A DNA stretch of 24,836 bases from Terfezia claveryi (lineage: Eukaryota > Ascomycota > Pezizomycetes > Pezizales > Pezizaceae): NCBI GenBank assembly GCA_015179025.1, contig WHUX01000462.1, positions 1 to 24,836 on the forward strand, written 5' to 3'. Numbering within the stretch: position 1 is the first letter of the stretch; every line of letters begins with the position of its first letter. Position numbers and translations under genes: made by a program. Positions 1-10,772 of the stretch are shown here, in pieces. The notes under the pieces were generated by a model that searched no databases, had not been told where the DNA came from, and saw only the letters and a program-made list of their open reading frames with translations.

Positions 1-675
1 GGCCTTTAACATATATGCTAAAGCTCTGGCAAAGGTCTCAGTCAAACGTTCACTCGGATAACTCCACGAACACACATATATATGCTGGAGCCTGCCGCGT
101 TTTGAGACACGGCAGGCCCTTGATTCTTGTGAATATCCAAAAGATATTCATCCTGGGCAGGGTATGCAGGTCAATATGCCTATTCGGGAATTTTGCGGAA
201 AGGTCTCGGAAAGCTCTCACAAAGGTCTGAAAGCTCTCACAAAGGTCTCAGTCAAACCTTTGTGAGAGCTTCCTGAGACCTTTGTGAGAGCTTTCCGAGG
301 CCTTAACATATATATGCTAAAGGCTCTTGGCAAAGGTCTCAGTCAAACGTTCGCTCCAGATAACTCCAGAATACACATATATATGCTGGAGCCTGCCGCG
401 TGTCTCAAGACATGCAGGCAGGCCTTTGATTCTTATGAATATCTAAAAAGATATTCATCCTGAGGCAGGGTATGTAGGTCAACATGCCTATTCGTGGAAT
501 TTTCCAGGAAAGGTCTGGAAAGCTCTCAAAAGGTTTCGGAAAGCTCTCACAAAAGGTCTCAGTCAAACCTTTGTGAGAGCTTTCCGAGGCCTTTAACATA
601 TATGCTAAAGGCTCTGGCAAAGGTCTCAGTCAAACGTTCGCTCGGGATAACTCCACGAATACACATATATATTCT
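1..675 (+). repeat. Left arm of fold-back structure: hairpin-rich tandem units
   Basis: Two near-complete units (about 1-298 and 299-587) and the start of a third (588-675), each opening with GGCCTTTAACATATATGC or a close variant. Each unit holds several inverted repeats: a GC-rich hairpin (arms GCCTGCCG/CGGCAGGC near 90-117), GAATATC/GATATTC (near 137-155), and a long hairpin of about 42-44 bp per arm around 205-299 built from the AAGCTCTCACAAAGGTCT motif. The same units occur in reverse orientation at 2717-3314. The array starts at the window edge, so its outer end is not seen. No coding potential is convincing here; short ORFs are by-products of the repeats. Confidence 0.85.
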
Positions 676-725
676 ATAAGAAAGCCTTAAATTCAAAAGT
701 AAAAAAATTCAAACAAAAAATGAAA

Positions 726-2182
726 CTACATGTCCTCGAAATCCTCTTCGTCCTGCACCATGTTCTCATCCTCGAAATCACCCATGTCCGAATCCTCCAC
801 CTCTCTGATTTCAGTATTAATTATGTCCATCAATCTTTGTAGCCTCCTCTTTATGATCTCATTGCTCGTTTCCCCTCTCCATTTATCAAGCCATTAATTA
901 CCTGTTCGACTGCAATTACATCATCTTTGTCCTCGTCTTCAACTAAACCTCTTTTCATCTCCTCCACTGCCTTATCTATATCCAAGTTAATGACAGGAAT
1001 GTGTATCTGAAATTTCCTCCCTTGATACAATTTTTTGTTCACCTGCAGTTCCTTATTAATCTGCCGCTTTCGCTTACGTATGTCCACCGGAAAACTACCT
1101 CCGCCGGAGAATTGTTTCTTTGTTTTGTGGACCTTTCTGCGTAAGATTGGAGTAGGAGATTTTGAGGAAGTGTGTGGAATAGAGATTTGAACGAGTAGCC
1201 TGGAGTAGAAGATTTTGAGGAAGTGTATGGGGTAGGAGATTTTGAGGATGACCATGAGGCAGGAGATTTGGATGAGGAGCCTGGGGCAGGAGATTTGGAC
1301 GAGGAGCCTGGGGTAGAAGATTTTGAGGAAGTGTTGGGGTAGGAGATTTGAGGATGACCCTGGGGCAGGAGATTTAGATAAGGAGCCTGGGGCAGGAGAG
1401 GTCTTGTGGCATTATCTTTCGGAGTAGTATTCGTCTTATTTCCTATAGTATTATTCCCAGTGATCACATCGTTCCCGGACGATGTGATCTGTGTAGATGA
1501 GCCCGGATTCTGTCATCACTTCCCTCAGCGGTTGCATCCGTAGTCTTCCTCCGACGAACTCTCCTTTCTCGGTAAGGATCCTATCTGCGACATCTCTTGA
1601 CATTAGGTATGGTACTTTCTTTGTCCTCTTAGCAGCAAGTCGTTCTTGGATTCTCTGCTTCATGAGGACCTTAGCTGCTTCTATATTCTTGTTTTTTCAG
1701 CAAAAATGGCCAGAGCCCTGAGGAATTCTTCTGCTGCCCAAGGTGCATGAGGTCACCGAGTCCTCCTCCCAGTTGTCACTCCAAGCCTCTACCAGCCTTC
1801 CCACTGCGTTTGCCTTTCTTTTTTCAGATTTCTCATGAACCTCGGACAGAGGGACAAGAATAGTTGTGTATGCGAGATCCAGCTCCAAATTACCCCTATC
1901 TGCCTCCATTTCTTCAAAATCTTCATCACCCCATTCATCAATTATGCGTTTTTGTACATCTGCAGCATACGCTATCTTTTCCATCTGGCCCTGAACTAAT
2001 CTTGACACTTCTGTCGCCAGTTCCCACTTTTGCCGACCCTCTAGGTTGTCTAATGCTTCACGGTATCTTGATTCGAGGTCGAAACTTTTGCTGATGAGAC
2101 GGTTGGCAATGGCCACAACGTTGGCATTTGCAACATATTTGCGGAATAAATTTCCGATGGCACTGGTTATAGACCGTTAATG
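726..2182 (-). pseudogene. Broken gene of unknown function (coiled coil, Ser/Pro repeats, acidic tail)
   Basis: I do not recognise the family. Reading right to left, an open stretch from about 2182 gives a charged, probably coiled-coil segment (e.g. SFDLESRYREALDNLEGRQK near 2080), then AAEEFLRALAIFAEK (about 1730-1690), then a basic segment (KQRIQERLAAKRTKK, about 1660-1615), a Thr/Asn-rich linker, a tandem 9-aa repeat (consensus SSKSPAPGS, about 1400-1140), a basic patch (DIRKRKRQINKEL), and a very acidic C-terminus ending at a stop at 726-728. These parts lie in different frames: shifts are needed near 1735, 1690 (A-run), 1490, 1180 and 858 (G-run). Alternatively one or two breaks are introns, but no convincing splice sites were seen. 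No in-frame ATG was found at the right end. It is the only gene-like object between the inverted arms, so it may be the element's own protein (inference). Confidence 0.55.
1138..1400 (-). repeat. 27-bp tandem repeat encoding a Ser/Lys/Pro nonapeptide
   Basis: Plus-strand unit GGAGATTTGGATGAGGAGCC plus TGGGGCA, repeated with variation; on the minus strand it reads (SSKSPAPGS)n. Repeat phase jumps from one reading frame to another near 1180, which marks a frameshift rather than an exon end, because the SSKSPTP motif resumes in the new frame. Confidence 0.7.
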
Positions 2183-2716
2183 TGATATTATGTTAGTTGG
2201 GGGGGGATGTGTGCCTTAAGTACTCATAAATTTATGAGTGACAGTTAACCGGTTTGGCCATCTTAGTCCTACTTAAATGTACATTAGCCTTCCGTTTGTT
2301 TGCCTAGATTATGACCGTTTGCTGGAAATTCATTTAGTTAGCCATTGAAGTATGACACTTCTAGTTCAACTTACCCTTGGTCAGTCATGGGTTTTTTCCC
2401 CACCCTTTGTTGTCGTCATAACGAAACCGTCGAAGTTCACACTATAATATATAGCGAGACAGGGTATAGGACTGCTGGGCTGCAAAAAGACACTATTCAG
2501 GCTTCGGATACCTAAAGAAAAGGTAAGAAGCCTATCTTCGGCTTGCTCTGTAGCCGAAGACAGTTGAACCAAAACCCTCGAACCTTCTGTGTGTCTCATG
2601 GAAGAGCAGAAGGTTTACCAGTCTTCATAGATGTGATTAGAAAGTTATGGTGTAGTCTAGTCTAGTCTGGTTGGCACAAGCCCCTCATAGTCTGGTCATG
2701 TGGTAGTTGATATTGA
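2183..2716. other. Non-coding core of the fold-back structure
   Basis: No convincing gene. It contains a G-run (about 2199-2206), a perfect 18-bp palindrome ACTCATAAATTTATGAGT (2222-2239), and a hairpin with perfect 9-bp arms TCTTCGGCT/AGCCGAAGA (2535-2543 and 2552-2560). A 72-codon minus-strand ORF at 2381-2599 has no recognisable motif. Confidence 0.5.
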
Positions 2717-3314
2717 GATGTTTCCGAGACCTTTCCGTGAAAATTCCCGAATAGGAATATTGACCTGCATACCCTGCTCAGGATGAATATCTTTTGGATA
2801 TTCACAAGAAACAAATACCTGCCGCATATCTCAAGACATGGGCAGGCTCCAGCATATATATGTGTGTTCGTGGAGTTATCCGGAGAGAACGTTTGACTGA
2901 GACCTTTGCGAGAGCCTTTAGCATATATATGTTAAAGGCCTCGGAAAGCTCTCATAAAAGGTCTCAGTCAAACCTTTGTGAGAGCTTCTTGAGACCTTTG
3001 TGAGAGCATTCCGAGACCTTTGTGAGAGCTTTCCGAGACCTTTTCGCAAAAATTCCCCGAATAGGCATATTGACCTGCATACCCTGCCCAGGATGAATAT
3101 CTTTTGAATATTCACAAGAATCAAGGGCCTGCCGTATGTCTCAAGACATGCGGCAGGCTCCAGCATATATATGTGTATTCGTGGAGTTATCCCGAGCGAA
3201 CATTTGACTGAGACCTTTGCCAGAGCCTTTAGCATATATATGTTAAAGGCCTCGGAAAGCTCTCACAAAGATTTGACTGAGACCTTTTGTGAGAGCTTTC
3301 TGAGACCTTAAGAT
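2717..3314 (-). repeat. Right arm of fold-back structure (inverted copies of the left units)
   Basis: The same units as at 1-675, read in reverse: a partial unit (2717-2940), a full one (2941-3251) and a terminal hairpin (3252-3314). The GC-rich hairpin is nearly perfect here (GCCTGCCGTATGTCT with AGACATGCGGCAGGC around 3128-3161), and the CTCTCACAAAGGTCTC hairpin recurs at about 2941-3050. The two arms face each other across about 2 kb. Confidence 0.85.
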
Positions 3315-3364
3315 GTTATTGATTGATCATATAAAGGTAGCGGTTCTACTCTCAGCTATTGTAC

Positions 3365-3427
3365 TCCTGTCTTCTCTACCAAGTATCTTGTCTTCTCTAC
3401 CAACTCTCCTGTCTTCCCTACCCAGTC
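3365..3427 (+). repeat. 21-bp tandem repeat x3, left subterminal
   Basis: Three adjacent copies starting at 3365, 3386 and 3407 of TCCTGTCTTCTCTACCAAGT plus one base. The core CTTCTCTAC reappears inverted as GTAGAGAAG in the 29-bp repeats at 7257-7343, on the far side of the transposase gene. Paired, inverted subterminal repeats are typical of CACTA-type elements, but no CACTA terminal motif was identified. Confidence 0.6.
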
Positions 3428-3499
3428 TATTAATTAGCTATGTCCTTGTGAAAACCGAAAGTTCCATATGAGAAGCCAACCCCTCATCAAAGTTTTATA

Positions 3500-6400
3500 T
3501 GAGAATGCCATTGCAATACCCTAGGGGGAGAGCCTCACATCATACGATCTGGTCAACTTTGGGAGCTCCATAACAAACGCATCCATTGTCAAGAAATACA
3601 AGAAGAACATGACCAAAGCTCTTCTAAAAAACCCTTACTCAATACTACCACTGATAATAAAGGGTCTGGTGTCGAAGAGAAGCCGAATCCCTACCACTAC
3701 TTCCAAAAAGATCCCTTCTCCCGAAAAGATCCTTTCTCACGAAAAGATCCCAAGAAAAAGAAGCCTTCGGCAGTAATACACGAGAGCAGCTCAGATTCTG
3801 ACCTCGATATACGGAACAAAAAACTGAGATCAATCGACGACTGCAGCTCAGATTCTGAGATTGATGTACGACTAAACAAAAAACCGAGATTAAAGAGCCG
3901 TATTTTGGGGTCTCAAGTCAAAAATTTCAATCCTCAGTCTGTGCTATCCTCTAGCTCCTCTGATGGGGGTTATGGGAAAGAAACGTTCAACAAGTCCCCT
4001 GCTCTAGAAACCCATGTATCTGATATTGAATTGCATGGAATAGAGACTATGCATACAGTAGCAAGGGATAAAGAAACCATACCTTCCTCAAGATCCAGTT
4101 CCTTTAGCTCAAGTTAAGCAGAAATATCAGGTTCTTCAGGCTCTACCAGATCTGGCTCATCTATACAGAAGAGACCTAGCACATTGCTAAAAACCACTGC
4201 GAACTCCACACATGACTTAGTCCCTGAATATGATTCTGACTCAGAAAATCCTTCAAGTTTAAGTTCTTCCAGCTCTTCTCAGGACGAAAATGAAGTTATA
4301 TTAGAGACAGAAGACGAATTAGACTATCATAGCATCAAAGGTACTTTTTTAATCTAAGCATATTACATTAGCCAATTCAAGTACTAACTTATACTTATAG
4401 CACGTCTTAACACTAGTGACTTGATATCTATTACCCTATTCGACCTTAAACTCAGCAGTAATACTACACGTTAGCAAGCTGATTGTTATACACAGATCAA
4501 CAAAGCTGCCTCCTCACCCGACAAAGCTCCATACACATTCCGGACAACAGTCAAGAGACTATAGCGCCAAACTGGAATTAGGCATGTTTCATATGATTGT
4601 TGTATCGATTCCTGTTTTTGCTATTTCAATTCAGTACTTGAAGCATGCCCCAATCCTAAATGCGGCAAACCACGATGGAAAACCTCTAAAGCAGGTGACC
4701 CTAAGATCCCATTCAAAACCTTTGACTACATTTCCTTGATCCCATGAATTAAGCTCCAATTTAGCGACCTGAAAAGAGCTGGTGAATTAGTCAATTATAG
4801 AGCAAAAGTCGAAGCATGGGGCGAATGAAACAAGAATTCATATAAGGATTACTGGAATGGTGAACTATATCAAAGCCTAAAATGCAAAGGCTTATTCACT
4901 AAAAAGCAAGATCAGGCCTACCTCCTGACTACTGATAGTTTTCGAGTCTTCAAACACCGAAAACTATTCCAAGCTTGGCCTCTACTGATAGTCCCACTCA
5001 ATGTTCCACCAGAGAGGAGACACCTCCGTCATAACCTCCTTCCAGTTGGACTTATCCATGAACCAAAAGCTCCTTACAATCTTCAATCTTTCCTCCAGCC
5101 CCTCGTTCAGGAGTTTTTGGAACTTGAAAAAGGGATCCCTAACGTATATGATACCAGCACAGGCTAGGATATCATACTTAATGGCTACTTGACTCTAGTT
5201 AGTTCTGATATACCTGCGGGCGAAAAGATAATCAACTGCTATGGTACATCAGGCAGCCGCTACTGCCTATATTGTTATGCACATGGTTGTTATAAGTACC
5301 TGTCCCGCTCCCCCAGTTTCACCTAGATGCATTCTGCTAACTTCCAAGTACAGAAACCATATCTACTGTCCATTTACCCCCCCAAAAGACCCACCTGAAT
5401 CTCTGCCTAACCAACATGAATGGTCAAAAATTGATCATAGAAAAGGCCTGCTTAAGAGGGTGAATGGGGACTGGAGGCAGGATGCAACACATATAACAGA
5501 AAATTTGGATAGTGAGTATAGTGAAAGTATTGGTCTTAAAGGAGTTTGTGAATTGATAAGGCTCTCATCAATTGACTTTCCAAGGAGCTTTCCGCTAGAC
5601 TCGATGCATCTATTTTATGAAAACCTAGTGAAAAATCTTGTGGACTACTATCGAGGCCGGTTTTTTGACAAAAGAGGCACTACCGACTTGAATTCCGGGA
5701 AAAAAGTCAAATCTACTAAGAAGTTTGCCCAGACGGAGGACCCCTATTGTATTTCTCCTTCCACTTGGGAAAAGATTGGTAGGGATATGGATACCTCAAT
5801 AGATTCTATACCTACACAATTTGGGGAACCTATCCATTCAATTACCTCCAACTGTAACCATTATAAAGCACACGAATGGAAACAGTGGGGTCATTCCTAC
5901 TCCTTAATTTACTATAAGGACATACTTTCCGAGAAATTCTAACAGCCTTATTTTCATCTAATGAAAGCAGTAACAATCTTAGCAGGCACTTCCATTAGTC
6001 CGACTCAACTACAGCTAATTGAAGGTAAGCACTTCCCCAAATTTACAGGCCAGTTAACTGATAACTTAATAGACACTCTGGGAAACTTTATTGATCATTA
6101 TGAGCAAGAATATTACCACTTCTCATATGAACGCCTTGGTGCTGCCAGAGCAACCATCCACATACTGTGCCATGTAGCTGATTGCGTACGCTGGGCAGGG
6201 CCAATGTACGTTTATTCACAATAGACTATGGAAAGATTCTGTGGAACTATTGCTCAAAAGGTATCATATTCCCAGATAATAATAAATAGATCTAATATTG
6301 GCTGGTACTGATAAATTATCAGGTAAAAAGTAAAGTTCAAGCTAATTGCAATATGTCTCTTTCTATTTGGAATGAGGAATTATAGAGTCATATGCATTAG

Positions 6401-7111
6401 GTAGTCAATTGGGATCAAGATAATGGAGATGAACCAGATTCTACTTTGTGGTCAATCTGTTTGAAGCAATTAACAATACAGAAGAAGAAGCATAGATGCA
6501 AGCAAGCTGATGAGGCTGTCCCGGGACTGTATAGGCCTTCGAGACGCCTAAATCTCCCAACTGGGGAGTTTATTAAACTCAAACAGTACTTCTCTCAATA
6601 CCTCATATCTATCGACCGCTCTGACTCAGACACTGCCTCACCGCCTCCTCAGGGAGATGTGGGGCCACATATTAATGTCAATGTCCGCAAGTTAAAAAGG
6701 CACGTATTATTGTGAGCATTATGCATTACTTAGGATTATTTACAGGTTATTCGACCTATGTCTACACATTTGACCAACCAAGCCACCCGTGATGCATCCT
6801 ACATACGTTATGAGATTAATCACCTGCTGGGAGAACATCCTCAGTAGGCTATTGATTCAAATAAATATAGGGTTCAATCACATTTTGGACGGCTTGTTTG
6901 GTTGGTCAGTATCCCTTTCGCAAGGAAAGTCTATGTACTTGGGTATATCAAGGAGTATCGGATAGTGTTAATTCCCACAGGTATTCACTAGATCACTACT
7001 AGTGGGAGTTATACCTATGTCCCAATAGAATATATTCAGGAATTGTTAGGTATTGTATCTAGAGATCAAGACAAATTTTTCATAGCGCTTGGAACTGCAT
7101 TACTTCCTTGA
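3500..7111 (+). pseudogene. Tnp2-type (Transposase_21-like) transposase, degenerate
   Basis: Remains of a CACTA/EnSpm-like cut-and-paste transposase. Exon 1 has a Cys-containing N-terminus (ECHCNTLGG near 3505, HNKRIHCQE near 3585), then a Ser/Asp-rich acidic region with a duplicated block (SSDSDLDIRNKKLRS / SSDSEIDVRLNKKPR, 3785-3890). After a 60-bp intron come the conserved Tnp2 motifs: CPNPKCGKPRWK (about 4640), SLIP*IKLQFSDLKRA (4735), DSFRVFKHRKLFQAWPLLIV (4940), HNLLPVGLIHEPKAP (5030), QSFLQPLVQEFLELEKGIP (5085), SIDFPRSFPLDSMHLFYENL (5570), MERFCG (6226) and a C-terminus with NQATRDASYIRYEIN (6770). In-frame stops mostly replace Gln, Arg or Trp codons; one frameshift lies at a 7-C run (5377-5383). 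No in-frame ATG was found, and a second short intron near 6712-6745 is possible. Non-functional. Confidence 0.85.
4341..4400 (+). other. Spliceosomal intron in the transposase gene
   Basis: GTACTTTTTT donor, TACTAAC branch point at 4382-4388 and a TTATAG acceptor, 60 bp long. Splicing joins a phase-1 codon (G at 4340 with CA at 4401-4402) and keeps the downstream Tnp2 frame open, while reading through meets a stop inside the intron. The consensus branch point and small size point to a fungal host. Confidence 0.85.
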
Positions 7112-7564
7112 TATTTTGCCTTTTTTTTGTCGTTTATGTACCTAAATACTAATGCGTATGAGTCGTCAATAAAATATATTGAATACTAGTTTCTCTTAAA
7201 ATGAATAAACAACCTTTCATAATGATACCAGTAGAGGCAGTAGGGGACCTCGCTTTGATCTCTACAGAAAATGATACCTTAATAGGGTCTCTGCAGAGAA
7301 GGAAACCTTAAGAGGGTCTCTGTAGAGAAGGAAACCTTAATGGGGTCTCACGATGAGGCTAAGGCCTCCCCAAAGTCTCAAACTATTCTCCATAGCCTTT
7401 TTGAAGGTCTCAACTTGCTTGAAAAGTCTCACTTCGGTTCAAAGGTTTCATGGCTAAGCCTCAGCAGGTCTAACTTGGCCGAAAACTCAAGACTTAGACC
7501 TAAACTTGGACTAAAGTTGAAACTTTTAATTAAGTTTACTATGGGCGCCCATATTAACTAATGA
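7112..7564. other. Non-coding right flank of the DNA transposon
   Basis: AT-rich 3' flank of the transposase, then 29-bp tandem repeats (listed separately), then a stretch to about 7510 with scattered GGTCTC/AAGTCTC motifs. A 73-codon plus-strand ORF (7340-7561) is made of this repetitive sequence and is not convincing. The boundary to the LINE remains near 7565 is approximate. Confidence 0.45.
7257..7343 (+). repeat. 29-bp tandem repeat x3, right subterminal
   Basis: Units start at 7257, 7286 and 7315, consensus GGTCTCTGTAGAGAAGGAAA followed by CCTTAATGG; a fourth GGTCTC begins at 7344. Units 2 and 3 differ at only a few positions. Each contains CTCTGCAGAG or a near-palindrome of it. The GTAGAGAAG core is the inverse of the CTTCTCTAC core at 3365-3427. 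Confidence 0.7.
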
Positions 7565-7885
7565 ACCACAGTGCGTAATTCTGCTGTATTCATAGAGGGT
7601 GGAGATGCGCCTGAAGCTGGGAAAGTGGTTAGTTGTTCATACTCCCTCTGGTGTATGGTAGATGACTGGTTCTCCAATGAAGATAATGTCTACTTCTTTG
7701 TTACTTTCTAAGAAGGCATGGGTGTTGATCCCACTGTTATTAACATTACAATAGGAAACTAGAACTCGACTTCTCCTCTTAATGCTCCTGTTGGCCGTAG
7801 TGTGGTTGGGGAGGGGTCTAGTATCCATATTATAGTTGCTTTCCCTTACGGGATTGTTTTGGGTTATCGTTATTAGATCTTTCAT
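7565..7885 (-). pseudogene. LINE ORF2 fragment: start of AP-endonuclease domain
   Basis: Begins 56 bp inside the end of ORF1 in another frame, as is common for LINE ORF2. After a short polar leader it reads RVLVSYCNVNNSG... VDIIFIGEP, matching the opening of fungal (Tad-like) endonuclease domains: the Asn of the first strand and the Glu of the QEP-like motif (here GEP) are visible. A TGA at 7637-7639 interrupts it; the frame then continues with NHFPSFRRISTLYE to about 7565, where similarity is lost. The rest of the endonuclease and all reverse transcriptase are missing, which is the 3' side of the element rather than the 5' side usually lost by LINEs. Confidence 0.6.
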
Positions 7886-10772
7886 TGTTGATGCGGTGGT
7901 AACAGTCTTCTACCTTATAGTTATTGAGGTTGCAATATGTGCAGTAGACCTCTTGAGGGATGGGTATCGGGCTGTATGTTGGTCTAGGTTCTGAGACCAT
8001 ATGGCCTAGTGAGTCCACATAAAAAGCCTTATGCTTGTAGCATTCGTAGATATATACAAAGCCTTCTCCTAGAATCGGGATTGGGACTGGTAAGTCTAGT
8101 CTGATTAGGTCTTTCCTATATACTGAGAACCTTAGGGAACACTGTTTCCCCTCATAACTATCCCTCCTATATCTGTTTCTTCTAGCCATTTAGCTGATCG
8201 CATTGCTAATGGGATATCAAGCTCCTGTATGATTTTGTCCACCCTGTCCTGAGCCTTCTCTCCTTTCTTACCTGATATACCTAGGATGACTAGTTTGATT
8301 GTGTCACGATTAACTGAAACTACCTTACTATCTGGGAGTTGTGTCAAAGTATAGTATATTTCTCTTCTTAAGGTGGCTACCATGTGTGTAAGTTCTTCAC
8401 TTGAGGTATTTAGGGGATGCGTGATCGTGATTTCCCTCTCGATTGGGTATGATTTGAACCCTTCGACCTTGACCGCCTTGATTCTTCCTTTGAGTACTCT
8501 GTCCGACTTGCTATTGAAGCATTAAATAAAGCTGTGCATCCATTCTGTATTATTTGGTAGCTTTGTGCAATAGCTGATTAATACGCGACTAACTGTGTTC
8601 TGGTGTTGTGGGATAATCGTAATGTTGGCGTATTTCTTCGGGCTCTCCTTGCCCTCTTCATGGGTGTAGATTCTCTTAGCTCTCTCAATTGGGGTCTTGT
8701 TGGGGTTGGTGGATATAGGCCTATTGGTTGTGATGGATGTTGCTATATTTCCAGCCTTCGACGATTCCATTGCCGTTAGTGCTGGTCTGAGCTCCTGGTT
8801 CGGTGTTCTCCGTGCTGGTGGTAGTATTTGTTTCTGCAATGGATTACAGCCCCTAAGCTTAGGTAGTAGTGCATCCTCTTTGCATACCCACGTGATAACC
8901 TTTTCGTTTCTTAGATAGGTTTTGAGTGGGCCCTCATCCTTCCTATAATGGCCCTCTCGGACCTCTGCTTTGACAAAACATCTGTATTCCTCCTCTGCGG
9001 GCGTTATTTGTGCCTTTGAGTCCTGTTCCTCTAGTTCCTTCTTGACTCTTGCTACTTTTGCCAAATGTAAAGGAGCTCTTTTCTCATCTTTGAGGATTTT
9101 GTTGAGGTCCAAGATTAAGGCTTCCTTGGCTACCCTATCCAATGCTTTCCTTAGGTGGAGCTCCCATTCTTCAATTAGGACCTCTACTGAATCATCTTCT
9201 GACTCTGAGTCAGAGTACTAGTCTGACTTTACAGCTTGCGGGGTTCTGGTTTTCAATTTGTTGCTTTCTTTTTGAGGTCCTTGTGGGGATCCGTGTGTTG
9301 TCAGGATGACTTTTTGGAGAGTTGGTAGTGGAGTTACCTTCGCTGGTGTATATGGTACCTTTGGAGGATATAATGGTAGATACGATCCCTTGTTCTCTGA
9401 GCCTGATACTAACGATGGGCATGGTATAAAGGTGGATGGAGGGTTGAGTACTCCTACTAGGCGTCGTCTACGTGAGTGGACCTCCATTTCCTTGCCTTGC
9501 TTTTCAACCTCTATCCTTGCCTCTTCCTTCTGATATCTCTTTTTATGTTCAGTATCTCTTTTCAGCTCCTTATTGATATGTTCGATTGCTTCGATCCTTA
9601 GGTCATCGAGTGCGCTTTCCTTGCAAGTTTGGTTATAGTTCCTAATAGGGGTGTCTGTGTCTGGCTCCTATGTAAAACTTTGCTGATGGTGGGGCGTGGG
9701 TTGGCGGGTCAGATGGTCTTGATGAGGGAGTCGGGGTTTGGGAATGTGTCGATGATTCTGGTGGGTATGATGAGGTGGCCTTTGGCTTTTGTTTGGAGCC
9801 TTTTGACCTTTCCTTTACCTTTTTCCTCCCTTCCACTTTTGGGGGGGTTTCAGAGGTAGTGGTGGCTACCTTCATAAGTGGTGTTGGGGCCCTTTCTGAT
9901 GGAGGGGCAGCCCTCATTGGAGGTGGGGCCTTGGCTCCTCCGCATTCCCGTGGGGGGCCATTGTAAACATATTGACTGCAGTTGAGGGGGGGGTTTCTGG
10001 TTTCTTTATTGCAGGTGGTGGAGTTGCCTGCCATTAATGAATCCTCCTTTGGGGATGCCGAGATTGTGCTGGTGGGGAGAGGGAGAGCTGGGTCTATAGA
10101 GGTTAGTGGTGATGGGGAAGGATTGGGAATATCTTTGATGCTTCTGGGATCTATAACTTCAGGGGCAAGAGTTGAGATTATGCCCCTTAGTCTTTCTGTA
10201 GTTGGTAATGGTGTGTTCGTAGGGGGGAGTGGTGGTATGTAGAATGATGAAGGTAGTAATCTCAAGCGTGATGAAAGTGGTGATATCGAGCAGCTTCCAA
10301 ACACCAATGAAGTGGCTGATAACAACCAGCCAGCATTATATGGGTGTAGCTTAGATGCCCCAAATGTCCTTTTGATGGTATTAACGTCCTTGTGTAGCTT
10401 CCCTATAGCCTCATATATTTTGAGTCTATCCTCTGAGTCCTTTACTCTAGATGCTGCCCCCTCCTCCCTGATTGATGCCACTGCCATGTTGAGACTTGCT
10501 ATGAGTCGGTCTTGTATGAGAGTCAGCTCTGTGCCCTGGGCTCTTATGTGGATATTGAATGTTTTCGCCAAGTCCTCATATGCCCTGGTAGTTTCTTCTT
10601 GTGTAGTGGCTATGTTTCCGAGGCCTTCCTTAGTCTCAGTCTTTTGCGTCTCGAACTGGTTTGAGACATCGTTTGCGATTTAGACCAGGATTAAACTGTG
10701 TGCTTCTATCTTTTCTCTCACTTCTTTGCTTATCTCTGCTAGCTGTAAGACACTATTGAACACATCTGACAT
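7830..10772 (-). pseudogene. LINE ORF1 (gag-like RNA-binding protein) with zinc knuckle
   Basis: ATG at 10772 (MSDVFNSVLQLAEISKEV). The N-terminus is a heptad-rich, probably coiled-coil region (about 10770-10340); a Pro/Ser/Thr-rich linker follows (10330-9690), then a charged helical block (KELKRDTEHKKRYQKEEARI, about 9570), a second Pro-rich linker, an acidic DSESEDDSVEVL segment (about 9195) and a basic/helical domain to 8132. Near the end is a zinc knuckle CTYCNLNNYKVEDC (7955-7915), CX2CX4YX4C, i.e. CCHC with His replaced by Tyr. In-frame stops: TAA in the N-terminus (about 10681), TAG at 9218-9220 and TAA at 8522-8524; frameshifts near 9660 and 8145. Both TAA stops fit Gln codons lost by C-to-T. 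Order (coiled coil, knuckle, then endonuclease) supports a fungal LINE ORF1. Confidence 0.6.

Noticed and set aside
3645..3879. Minus-strand ORFs opposite the transposase N-terminus
   Set aside because: Antisense of the duplicated acidic block; the plus strand joins Tnp2 through a supported intron.
7257..7343. CRISPR-like impression of regular 29-bp repeats
   Set aside because: Units are head to tail with no spacers, in a eukaryotic transposon context.
8522..8590. RVLISYCTKLPNN in ORF1 resembles RVLVSYCNVNNS at the start of the endonuclease
   Set aside because: Only about a dozen residues are alike and the following sequence (FNSKSDRVLKGRIKAV) is not endonuclease-like, so a second EN domain is not supported.
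9642..10242. Several plus-strand Gly/Val-rich ORFs opposite ORF1
   Set aside because: Antisense of the Pro/Ser/Thr-rich linker; the minus-strand reading fits better with coiled coil and zinc knuckle in order.
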